Assembly (NCBI GenBank): GCA_030248215.1 | Contig: JASANG010000066.1 | Location: 62,001-126,000, forward strand | DNA: 64,000 bases | Origin: Enoplolaimus lenunculus | Lineage: Eukaryota; Nematoda; Enoplea; Enoplida; Thoracostomopsidae | Direction of reading: 5' to 3' | In this document: positions 24,201-37,200 of the stretch, one piece after another | Numbering within the stretch: position 1 is the first letter of the stretch | How the letters are laid out: each line of letters begins with the position of its first letter | The notes under the pieces: generated by a model | The model's database searches: none | What the model saw: only the letters and a program-made list of their open reading frames with translations | Told to the model about the DNA's origin: nothing | Program-made: the position numbers and the translations under genes

Positions 24201-27200
24201 CGCTGTTGCCAAACACTTTCAGTTTAATTCGACGTAAATGAGTCTGTCCAGGACACAACTGTTCGACGTAAAGTTCTTTTTGTTGCTCCTAGAAAATTAC
24301 GTTGCAATACATCCCCTACTTTTAAAAGGATCGCAGAACTTGTAATTGGCTACAACAACAACAACAACAATAACAGCAACAACATAATAAAAATAATAAT
24401 AAAACAAACCGTATTCTCAACTGTGTGTAGCATCTATCGTAAGCTTGTGACTGTTGTCTTCAGTTGAAAACAAAAATCATAATAATTTGTTTTCTCCACA
24501 CCTTTGTAAAGAATATGTCTATGTGGCCAACTCATGAGGATTAGAAAGCTTATTTTCGAGGCCGGCATGTACATCTTTTTATGTGGGAAGACACTGAAAA
24601 CCGCAGAAACCTGTTGCAGTCGATGTTAGTTGTCTATCAAAGCCTTGTTCATGACTTTACTCAGAGTTGCGCTATACTTGAGTGTTGGCGTACGTCAAAA
24701 ATTTTCATATTTCAATTTGGTATACAGTGCAGACTGACGTAGTAATTATAGTCGACTCAAAACACAGCTGAAACATACATTTTTCAGTTTTGTCAACAAA
24801 TCACCGACCATAACAAATCCTTGAGCCAATGCGGCGATTTCTGCTGTAAGGCCATCCTAAAACACACGATGCACACTATTGCATTAAATCTTCCTGCTAT
24901 AATCGCTTTCACCCCACAGAAATTTGAGTTCCAGTCAGAGGCGAACGACGATTTAAAATTGAGGGGTCCGGATGCACAAAATATTCTGAAAGAAAGTTTC
25001 ATGTGTTACCATCTGGAAACCTTCCTAAAATCGTGAATATTAATCATTAAAAAGACACCAGTTCATTAACTGCCACTGACTACGCCTTTAGTTCCAGCAT
25101 GGAAATCCAGTAATTTTTCATTCTCCAAAAAAGACCCCCTCAACATAAATTATACCAAAATGCCCCGTCAGACTAAACCCAAACATTTCGACTAAAATCC
25201 ACATGAAACAAGACAAAATTTGTGATTTTTGTTATGCCCAATTCAACAACACTGACCTTATTTTTGATCTGTGTATCACAACCAGCGAGACAAAGCACAC
25301 GTACAATTTCAACATGACCTTCTTTGGCGGCGATATGCAATGGAGCGAGCATTTGCTGCAAAATAATAATAATAATGTTGTATTCAATCAGTAGTAAAGA
25401 TCGCGTTATAATTGCCATTCCGTGCCTGCTACCACCGGCTGTCGCTGTCTGTCACCATGACGTGTGGTACGTGAGTACGATGACGTTAATATTTTTACAA
25501 AATGGAACGCCGTCTTGAAGGTGGCGTCATACTTTTTCACGATTTCAGTACAATCAGGTAAAATCCAGTTTCGTCCGGTGCCGGGACAACAAGTATAGCG
25601 CAACCCTAATTATCATTGTTTATTGCGGCAACTTCCACTCACAGTCAACACCGACGCTCGTCTGTGGTGCGTTAACTCTTTGAAACATTTCATTCAATTT
25701 TTTTATATTTTATATAAATTTAAACTAAAATCAGCACTGTAATCACACGATACATGGGTCATGCTTGTTTCGCTATCAGAAATGTGGAAATCCAATTTTG
25801 AATTTATACCAAGCACAATATTCTAGCTTCTCAATATAAGATGCCGTCCACAAGTTCGCGACCGATCCTACTGAGGCTGACAATAGCCACATGCTCGACT
25901 ATTAAGATGATGTTTTCTTTGAAACTAACCTTATTTGGGGTATCAATTTGACAACCGAGCGCACACAAAGCTTGAGCAACAGTGAGCAGGCCTTCTTTGC
26001 ACGCCAAATGAAGCGGAGCATTGCCATCCTGAAAACAAGATTATGACTTTACGACAAAGCCAACTACGTGGTTACTTGATGGTCAAAAATATGGATTGCG
26101 CGTTCTGTTTTAATCAGTTAGCGGTGAACCAAAAGACGAGCAACTCAACGAAGTCATGTGAGTCCACCGACCCTACTTGGGCTTAGGATTAACTTCCAAC
26201 AATCACCAAATTTAGATCGTATATCCGGTTAACAGGTTTCAGGTAAAAACTTTACTATTCGGCTCCGGTTACGGTATCCAGTAAAATTAATCGTCGGTCG
26301 ATGCATGGTTTATGTTCAGGCATAGATTCACCCGATGAATTAGTCTTATGCTCACGGACACGCTTAGTATTTACGAAATGACTCTTAAATCTTCTCTGTT
26401 GCGAAGACGGCAAAATATTTCTACGAGAGGGTGATGAGCCTTGTTCGTCCCCTATACAAATACTTTAAAAATTCGAGCCCTTACACCAATTACCAATTTA
26501 ATTTCACTTACCCTATCGCTTAAATCCAACTTGCATCCGGCGTGCAACAGCAACAGTGCAATTTCCACGTGATGTCTTCGTATTGCAAGATGCAGTGCGG
26601 TTTGGCCGGCCTAAAACATCACAAATTCATCATAAACCAGTTACTTATTCACCGTTTGTTCTGGTGTCTTCCCAGGAGATTTTAAATTAGCAAAATTATC
26701 GTCAACGAAATATAATTTCGAAATTTTCAAATAAATTCAAGGGTGACGCCAAACGAAGGTATGGGCGTAGTCCAGGATTCTGGTTCATGGATTGTCACGT
26801 CAAGCTTCTGGTACGCCCCTTGACACAGGAAGACGTATCATCGATGTGACCAATGCGACTTTTAGGGCCGTAACTGTAAATTAGGCGTATTACCAGGCCA
26901 AGCCGTTGAAGAAAAAAACTAAGCACAAACCTAAGCCTAAGCCTAAGCAAAAATATGATCTAAAATCTGAAGCTTCTTCTCTTTTTCAGTGCCATCAAAT
27001 GACCGAAATGGCCCTAAAAGTAACCCGGGCTACTGATGTGGAACGGGTTTCTTATTTAAACAACTAAAAGATTGAACTGACTTTGTCTTGGACATCCAAA
27101 TTAGCACCAGCAGCAACCAGCGATTGAGCACATTCGACATGACCGCGAGCAGCAGCGCAATGCAATGCTGTTTCTTCGTCCTGCAAAATCAAAATAATAA

Positions 27201-27208
27201 TAATAATA

Positions 27209-27248
<40 letters not shown>

Positions 27249-27566
27249 TCAAATAAATTTCGTTATTTGAACTGAAAAATCTATTAGCCTAAGCTACCAA
27301 TTTGCTAAACTGAATCAAGTTAACAGGGCAATTATAACAGGTCCAGATTTTTCTTTGAAGCAGTAATTTTGCCGGTGTAAGTTATATCTGCCGGTCAACC
27401 TCTACCGTGGTCAGCAACCGGAGGGCGCCGGATTACAGCCCCTATCCGGCAGGACCCAGCGAATGACCAGAACTCTCAATATCTGAGTTCTTTCGCTGGC
27501 TATTCACGCTTGTTGTACTTAATGTAAACTTGTTGCAGATAAATCATGACTACACTTCTGACAACT

Positions 27567-27660
<94 letters not shown>

Positions 27661-28172
27661 TCAAATGTTATGCAACTTCCACAATAACATGCGTACACCA
27701 GGTGACTTTTTAGGTGGAAGTGTCATGGACACTGAAACTTTTTTGGGCTTCCTGTTCAATGTTTTCGGCGCAATTGCGCCAATTAAAATTCACTGCGTTT
27801 TCCGAACATTTTCTTTCAATAGTCAACCGCTTACACACATGACGGCGTTCAAATCCCCATCCAAATCCACATTCCAAATTTGAAACGTGTAAATGACTGT
27901 CCCGAAATGTCGTCCATATAACAAACAAACAAAATTGAATTATTATCATCAAAACGCCAACCCCGCCAGCAATCAGTTTATACCCGTCCCAGTTTGGTGA
28001 ACGCTCCAAAATCAAGAGTTCCACGAGTCGTCTCTACTAAAATGATTCGCTTACACATTCTAAATCAGCTGAATTACTACTACGAAACGTAGGTGCACTT
28101 GCATCTGCAGCGGTAAAATAATCAAATTCCATATTTATGTAGTAATTACATTGACTTTCATAATGAAAATAG

Positions 28173-28216
<44 letters not shown>

Positions 28217-31200
28217 TATATACACAGCTTGGAGCAAAATATTCAAGTACAAATTGCAACAAAACCTTAAACTTAATTACGCCGCACCGCTCAAGACAAA
28301 ACAAACCGGAATCCCGGTTTCAGATCCGACAAAATTTTATTTCGATTGAAGTTGAACGCTACAACACAGATGTGTCGCTAAGAATCAACTGATTTGAAAG
28401 CTGATACTTTTTACTAACTTTTCTTCACCAGCTGTTTAACTCAACGGACGCAATGGCGAAAACGTCGGAATTCAGGCATCGAAATAACATTCGGTCCGAG
28501 TCGGAGCATAAATTTTGGCGTTATTGCAACCGGAATTCCGCCTGGAAGCGTGGACTTTACGCCGTTGACAATCAAACAAAAAACTGTGAATCGCTCTCAA
28601 AACCGGGCACCGGGATACACACACACCCACCCAGGTCAAATTTTGGCCGTAGGCAATTTTCGATCAGCCCATTTTCACTAAACAGGTTTCGAATTTAAAA
28701 ACAGGCAGCGTACGCAGACACGTGTACATCAGAGTACGCGACCGGATACCAAAAAAGTTCCGAACCGCAAAATTTAATATCTGGCCGAAGCCGGATATCC
28801 GGTTGCACCCATGTTGTATATACAACGTGCGCAGCGTTGAAATGCAAACAAAAATTCAAAAATCAACGCGTAGCCAGAAACATTAAATCCACCCTTCAAA
28901 CCATAACCTGAGTCCGTATTCTCAAATGTGTGTAGCACCTATCGCCAGTAGGTGATAGATCATGTAACCTTGTGTAACGTTTACGATGCCAGTCGGCACT
29001 CCAGGGAACGCCTTCAAGCAATCGTAGTTACTAAACATGAGCACACCTCAAATCCGTCAACTAAATACCAACAGTACGCCCCAAAATAATTCACACTAAC
29101 AAATCTTTCCCACGCCCAAAATGGAATACGTACACAACTCAACTGATAATTAACGTTTATGCGGCGGTACTCGTCCGACACATACACGTTACACATGGAA
29201 CCAGCGCATGGTGACACTCGAAACTCAGCCCATTGTTCGCGTTTGATTTGCTCCTACTTGTGTACCAAATTTTGAGATCTGCAACTGCATATGTTCGTCA
29301 GTTTCAAAACCTATCGCTAATTGATCATAGATGCTATACGCATTGAAGAATATGGGCCCTGGATTTAACTTGAAACAAAACTCAAAACAACCTGGGATGG
29401 ACAGCCTCCAAAAAAAAATAACTCGACTACGTATAATAGTGAGGTAAATTTCGTAAATCTATACATTAGTATCAGGTACAAAATATAGACCAAATCAACA
29501 TAAGCACAACCAAAACAATGTGACTATGAACCGAGTTTCCGGTTCAAGCATAGCAACCTTGCGTAACAACTGCGATGCCGGAGGCAAAATAGCAATTAAT
29601 AGTGAAATACGGCGGAATTCTAAACAGTTTCTTGTGAAAATTCATTTTGTAGACGCTTGTATGAATCGGTTATGAAGCGAGTAAGCAGGCATCGAAGTTT
29701 GACCCTTTACATAGTCGATGTGCCGATACTGAAATTTTTTATCGAAGCTGATTATTTTGCTTTGAAAATATACCGATACCGACATTCATACGCGATGCTT
29801 AAAGAACAGATAGGATACTACATTACATCATTATAAACACGCAAAGGCTTAAACCCAAACAATCATAAAAGATTATAATTTCATGTTCATTTCAATTAAT
29901 GTTTTCAAACACAAACGCAAGAGAGATGAAAGCTTCCGATGCTTAACACGCACTGATATACGACAAGAAGTGAAACTGATAACATTCCAACTGACTGTTA
30001 AGTGCATGCAATGCTGATGCCGACATTTACATAAAGTACCGATTATTACCGATGCCGATTAATTGGCACATCCCATGTTAAGGCTTAGGCTTGGGGATCA
30101 GTGGCACATCCCATGTTAAGGCTTAGGCTTGTAGATCAGTGGCACATCCCATGTTAAGGCTTAGGCTTGTAGATCAGTGGCACATCCCATGTTAAGGCTT
30201 AGGCTTGGGGATCAGTGGCACATCCCATGTTAAGGCTTAGGCTTGTAGATCAGTGGCACATCCCATGTTAAGGCTTAGGCTTGGGGATCAGTGGCACATC
30301 CCATGTTAAGGCTTAGGCTTGGGGATCATTGCACATCCCATGTTAAGGCTTAGGCTTGGGGATCAGTGGCACATCCCATGTTAAGGCTTAGGCTTGGGGA
30401 TCAGTGGCACATCCCATGTTAAGGCTTAGGCTTGGGGATCAGTGGCACATCCCATGTTAAGGCTTAGGCTTGTAGATCAGTGGCACATCCCATGTTAAGG
30501 CTTAGGCTTGGGGATCAGTGGCACATCCCATGTTAAGGCTTAGGCTTGGGGATCATTGCACATCCCATGTTAAGGCTTAGGCTTGGGGATCAGTGGCACA
30601 TCCCATGTTAAGGCTTAGGCTTGGGGATCAGTGGCACATCCCATGTTAAGGCTTAGGCTTGGGGATCAGTGGCACATCCCATGTTAAGGCTTAGGCTTGG
30701 GGATCAGTGGCACATCCCATGTTAAGGCTTAGGCTTGGGGATCAGTGGCACATCCCATGTTAAGGCTTAGGCTTGGGGATCAGTGGCACATCCCATGTTA
30801 AGGCTTAGGCTTGGGGATCAGTGGCACATCCCATGTTAAGGCTTAGGCTTCGGGATCAGTAGGCCTTTTCCTAATCAAAAACCCACGCCAAAGCGTAAAG
30901 GTTGGCAGAGGTGTACGAGCGCCGTTAAATTTCCACAAAATTTCTGAAACTTAACCTTATTCAAAGGAACTGATTGACGCTTAGGTTTAGGCAAAGTTTG
31001 CTCACGAAGAACGACGAAAAAATCAGAAAGTTTACGGTTTTTGGGTTACCTCTCGGACCCTTGAATGAACCAGATCGACCCGAAAGCCATCCATTAAAAT
31101 TAGACGCTTCGGTCAAATTAGGAGAAAATAAATACAAATTATCGCCGGAACAGGAACCGGAATTTTGAGACAGCTTTTCTCATCCAATTTACTTGTTTTA

Positions 31201-34200
31201 GTTTAAAATAAAATTACAGAAAAAACTTGGCTTGAGCGAACTTTCAACTATTACTAATTTTCCACAAAATCTTACAAATTCCGGTTCCTACCCGCGTCTA
31301 AAGATTGGTATCACGTGGGTAAAAAAAATTGAAACTTTTTACTTGTGCCAAACTTTAAAGTGTTAAGGGACAAAACATACGCTATTAATTAAGCTGGTCA
31401 GTGAGCGTTGAAAACGCACGCGGTCTGTGCTTTTATTTTAGATGAGTTTGAAATTTTGTTGTTTATAGTAGGCTTTCATGTGTCAAATTCGTTTGAGCTA
31501 TAAAGCAATACTTCATTAAAGTACAAATCACCCCAGCGATCTTTAAAATATAGGTTTAACTTCAGGAGCGGGTAGAAGGTGGGTCGTGGGTAGATCTTTT
31601 TAGCGGGGGTAACCACGCGGGTAACACAAATTGTATTTGACTGGCTAAAGCGTGGGTCGGGTAAAAAATGCTTACCTACATCCCACTCTGATTCGTACCC
31701 TGGATCCTACAGATTTCTATCAAAAACCAGCAGCATAAATGCGGCAAATTTTAACATTACAAGGATGAAGGTTGATTTGACACAGTTGCTATAGCAACTA
31801 ACTTTAACCGATTATTACAAAACAGGTTAAACCAGCGCTTTTAACCGTTGAAACCGCTTAAGAACCTCCCGGTTCCGTCCGGTTTCGTTTACATTTTGAT
31901 TCATTTCAACTGACAGCGAACAGTACGTAAACCTTCGAAAATGAACCGCTTCAGTTGAAGTTAAACGTGGTGGAACAGCACAGGTGGATCCGGTTGTTTA
32001 TTATGAGGCGAATAAAAGCGTATTTCTACTGGTAACGGTTGGTTTCAGTCCAACGATGGGTTTCACCCCAACGGTTGGTTTCAGTCCAACGATGGGTTTC
32101 ACCCCAACGGTTGGTTTCAGTCCAATGATGGGTTTCACCCCAACGGTTGGTTTCAGTCCAACGATGGGTTTCACCCCAACGGTTGGTTTCAGTCCAAATC
32201 ACCCCCAACGGTTGGTTTCAGTCCAATGATGGGTTTCACCCCAACGGTTGGTTTCAGTCCAATGATGGGTTTCACCCCAACGGTTGGTTAGTCCAATGAT
32301 GGGTTTCACCCAAAGATGGGTTTCACCCCAACGGTTGGTTTCAGTCCAACGATGGGTTTCACCCCAACGGCACCAATGATGGGTTTGTTTCACCACGGTT
32401 GGTTTCAGTCCAACGATGGGTTTCACCCCAACGGTTGGTTTCAGTCCAACGATGGGTTTCACCCCAACGGTTGGTTTCAGTCCAACGATGGGTTTCACCC
32501 CAACGGTTGGTTTCAGTCCAACGATGGGTTTCACCCCAACGGTTGGTTTCAGTCCAACGATGGGTTTCACCCCAACGGTTGGTTTCAGTCCAATGATGGG
32601 TTTCACCCCAACGGTTGGTTTCAGTCCAATGATGGGTTTCACCCCAACGGTTGGTTTCAGTCCAATGATGGGTTTCACCCCAACGGTTGGTTTCAGTCCA
32701 ACGATGGGTTTCACCCCAACGGTTGGTTTCAGTCCAATGATGGGTTTCACCCCAACGGTTGGTTTCAGTCCAACGATGGGTTTCACCCCAACAGATGGTT
32801 TAACCGCGACTGTCAGACCTTTTCAGAACTTGCATCAACGGTTTCCACTCAGTCGGTTTCCTAATTCGAAAACTGCTTAAATTTGTCTTTCAATTTCTTA
32901 CCAAAATCAATATATTTTGTGTTAAATTCTCACAAAAATCCGATTTTTTTAAAAAAATTCAAATTTGGGCATGAAATAATCAGCGGATGGCGCTGAAACG
33001 CACAAAATTTGCGAACAAAAGAAAGATTTTTAAAAATCAAATATCCGTTTTGAGCAAAACGCCGACTGGGACGGCGGTTGCACCGCAAAAGAGCATTTAA
33101 ATATTTACTAACATCAGACGAACTCATGATTGAAGTACGCATTTGTGAACCAACAAAGCCTTTAAATTCTCATGGTCCCAGACGTTCGACTGTGTACCTA
33201 CAAATCCTGATGTTCAGAGGCGAATAAAGCTTACATAAACACCCATATAAAAACACAGGTCCTACTGTAAGCTGCTGTATGCGAACACTACAACGCTCAA
33301 ATCTGAATTTCAACGAACTCATCAACAAAACTATTGTCAAAGCGTAAGCTTCAATGTGCTCATTCAATGCTTATGACCAAGAGTGGATGGATGATGCATA
33401 CTTCAACGCAAGTGATGTAACTGGGGGGTACATTCTGTGTAGGAAACAATGTAACCGGCACGCGTTGCATTTTTTGGCCGACTCCCCCTTGTTTAGAGGG
33501 GGTACAACCGGTGCGAACCATGGCACTTTATGTATGCGGCGTCAAACATGGTCCCCTTATAGATTACTTTAGGGGTATCCATGGGATAGCGACCCCGCCC
33601 CCTCTAAACAAGGGGGAGTCGGCCAAAAATGCAACGCCCGGTGGTACATTTTGTACCACACAAATTTCGGTAGTTGCACACTCTTGTTAGAGGGATCATC
33701 CACTATTTAAATGCTGCGCTTACAGTTTAATTTAGGGTTATTGCATGCGGCAGCGACCTCCTAAATAACGGGGGTCAGTTTGGGGTTGCGCTATACTTTT
33801 GTTGACGTCCGGCGCCGTCCGTCATCCGTCACCGTGCGTCAAACATCCGTCACCGTGCGAACCCGTCCGCCATTGTGCGTCACCCGTACCGCGCCGTCCA
33901 TCACCATTCGTCACTCGTCCGTCGCCGTGCGTCACTCGTCTGTCGCCGTGCGTCACCCGTCCGTCGCCGTGCGTCACTCGTCTGTCGCCGTGCGTCACCC
34001 GTCCGTCGCCGTGCGTCACTCGTCTGTCGCCGTGCGTCACCCGTCCGTCGCCGTGCGTCACTCGTCTGTCGCCGTGCGTCACCCGTCCGTCGCCGTGCGT
34101 CACTCGTCTGTCGCCGTGCGTCACCCGTCCGTCGCCGTGCGTCACTCGTCTGTCGCCGTGCGTCACCCGTCCGTCGCCGTGCGTCACTCGTCTGTCGCCG

Positions 34201-37200
34201 TGCGTCACCCGTCCGTGACGTCGTCCGTCACCATACGGTATCGTACGTACGCGTGTTTTAGCAAATCTTTCAGCAGGACGCTCGGTGACGTGCGGCGCCG
34301 AGCGGCAAGTATAGCGCAACCCTAAACCTGGCCCGCTACTTTGTTGCTAAGAAACACAATTTTCTCAGAAAACCATTGCTTGTGTACGCCGAACCGAATT
34401 CAAATGCAATCGTCAGACTCAAATTGGACGTCAAAAATACCAACTGCGCAAAAGTAGAGTCAGTTGAAGCGTAAAATATTAAATTTACAATAAATGGTCT
34501 CAGCGTCAAAAGTTAAACCAAAAGCAAACACAAATAAAACATAAAAATAAATATACAACCCGTATGCACAGTCGGGCCGGTAGCCAATGGCGGCTCAGCT
34601 CCACTGCAAAAATCTCCCGTTAGACAATTTTCAACCTTGGTTGTAAGCAGGATGCAACCGGAATTCCGGTTCCGGTGTCGGCATTTTTCACCTTCCGGTT
34701 CCGGTAAATTTTTACGAGAATTAAAAATTCCGGTATTAAAATTTGGTCGGTGGAAATTAAGATATTTTACTAAAAAATTACGATGAAAATTAAACAGATT
34801 TCATTAGTATAGTATGCAAACGTTGACAGTCGCCAAAAATAAACCGTTGAAGGTAGATTTCGCTTCCGTGGAGAATGAAAATCTAAAATACAGCAGATAA
34901 AGTGAATACCTATCTCCAACTAGGGTTATTTTACCAATAATATTGTTAAATAGAACATTAAAATGAATTTTTCGGTGACATTATTTTTCATTTTCCGGTC
35001 CCGGTTTCGTTTCCGGTAATATTTTTCAAATTCCGGTTCCTGTTCAGGTTCCGGTATATAAATTCTAATTCCGGTTGCAACCTGGTTGTAAGTCATTAAA
35101 AACCTTTGCATGCCACTCCTGAAACATTTTAGCCCCATCTCCTCAGCAAAGTGAGCTGGCTACCAGGGATAGGCGGTCTCGATCCCGGTCTCGCTTTTTT
35201 CAGACTCCGTGATTTGCAAAGCCAGACCAAAGAGGTGAAAAAGCGAAAAGCAACCACAAAAATTCTTGTACACAGTGTGCGATCCGATTTCCGGTTCCGG
35301 TATAAATCTAACAAATACCGGATATTTACGGTTGTGTTGTTGAATATAATTAAACGTAATATTTGCATTGACAAATTTCAGCTTATCAGCAGCTGTTATG
35401 AATTTTATACCCGACGACAACTTAGAGCACGCTAAAAATACAGAGAAAATTTAACACATACAATATCCGGTATCCGGTTCCTGTTCCGGTAAAAAATTCA
35501 ATATCGGTATCCTGTAAATTAATATATCCGGTCGCAGCCTGCTTGTAGTTGTACACTCCCCTATAGTTTACGAAAATTTTTCATATTTCGGCATACTTAG
35601 GGTTGAGCTATACTTGTCGTGCAGCGGCGCCGTACGTCACTGTCCGTCATTACAGGGTATCGTACATGAGTTATTTGCGTACAATACAGCACGGTGACGG
35701 ACGGTGCCGTATGGGGGTGACGGACGGCGCCGTATGGGGTGACGGACGGCGCCGTATGGGGTGACGGACGGCGCCGTATGGGGGTGACGGACGGCGCCGT
35801 ATGGGGGTGACGGACGGCGCCAGGGACGGACGGCGCCGTACGCGGTGACGGACGGCGCCGTATGGGGGTGACGGACGGCGCCGTATGGGGGTGACGGACG
35901 GTGCCGTATGGGGGTGACGGACGGCGCCGTATGGGGTGACGGACGGCGCCGTACGCGGTGACGGACGGCGCCGTATGGGGGTGACGGACGATGCCGTATG
36001 GGGGTGACGGACGGTGCCGTATGGGGGTGACGGACGGCGCCGTAGGGGGTGACGGACGGCGCTGTATGGGGTGACGGACGGCGCCGTATGGGGCGACGGA
36101 CGGCGCCGTATGGGGTGACGGACGGCGCCGTACGCGGTGACGGACGGCGCCGTACGCGGTGACGGACGGCGCCGTACGCGGTGACGGACGGCGCCGTATG
36201 CGGTGACGGACGGCGCCGTATGGGGGTGACGGACGGCGCCGTATGGGGGTGACGGACGGCGCCGTATGGGGGTGACGGACGGCGCCGTATGGGGGTGACG
36301 GACGGCGCTGTATGGGGTGACGGACGGCGCCGTATGGGGCGACGGACAGCGCCGTATGGGGTGACGGACGGCGCCGTATGGGGTGACGGACGGCGTTGTA
36401 CAGGTGATGGGCGGCGCCGTGGGACGTCAACAAAAGTATAGCGCAACGCTTAGGCTTAGCATTGTGCTCAGATTTAAGCTTGTACAGCAAAGTATACAAA
36501 CACCGTCATTAATAACAAAATAAACGCGCAGCCAAAAACGTTCTGTAGGTCAATGTTTACCGTTTTACAATACTACAAACGCGGTTGACATAATGCGATG
36601 AATACGCGATGCGAGTCTTCAGCTACAATTTTAAACCGTTTTTCGCCACCCGCCCCACTGCTTAAACAAAATTTATGAACCTACGAACCCCCCGTTGTCC
36701 ATCAAAACATCAACTCTTCAAAAGCAAACCATTATCGTATCGGCTTACCTCATTGATATTCTGTACAGCAAATACGTTCGCCGCATGCTCCAACGCTAAA
36801 CTCATATCATTTGCATTCAATATCATACCTTGACCAAGGTAACCACTATCATTATTATATTTATTATTATAATTGTTATTATTATTATTATTATTGTTGT
36901 TGTAGTTGTAGTTGTTGTCATTAAATACTTTATTTCCGTCACCACGTCCACTATGCACTTTACCAATATCCAAATACGCATCAACGTCATCCGCCGTAAA
37001 ATACCCTGGACTCGGGGGTCGATTCCGGTCGTCACCCCCTAACAGTTCATCGTCTCCCGGATCATAGCCTTCTTCATGACTCAAATAATTTTCGCTATCG
37101 ACCAAATTTCTCAACTGCTGCATATGACCACGCCCTCCCTCTGCAGTCACTTTCTTTGACTCGCCGTCTCTATCGTCTAAATCCGGTTCATCCAAAAAAT

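Noticed and set aside
30067-30862. CRISPR-like array
   Set aside because: Units are directly contiguous with no unique spacers, in an intron-bearing animal genome.
32199-32864. Long ORFs (up to 195 aa) on both strands as a repetitive protein gene
   Set aside because: They arise from a 36-bp tandem array whose period is a multiple of three; equally open frames exist on both strands and there is no exon context.
33780-34325. 128-181 aa ORFs ([15 protein letters not shown] repeats)
   Set aside because: Translation of the alternating 21-bp array of a MITE, open in several frames.
35597-36499. 269-300 aa Arg/Pro/Ser-rich ORFs on the minus strand
   Set aside because: They lie inside the family B MITE minisatellite and follow the 21-23 bp repeat; several frames are open at once.
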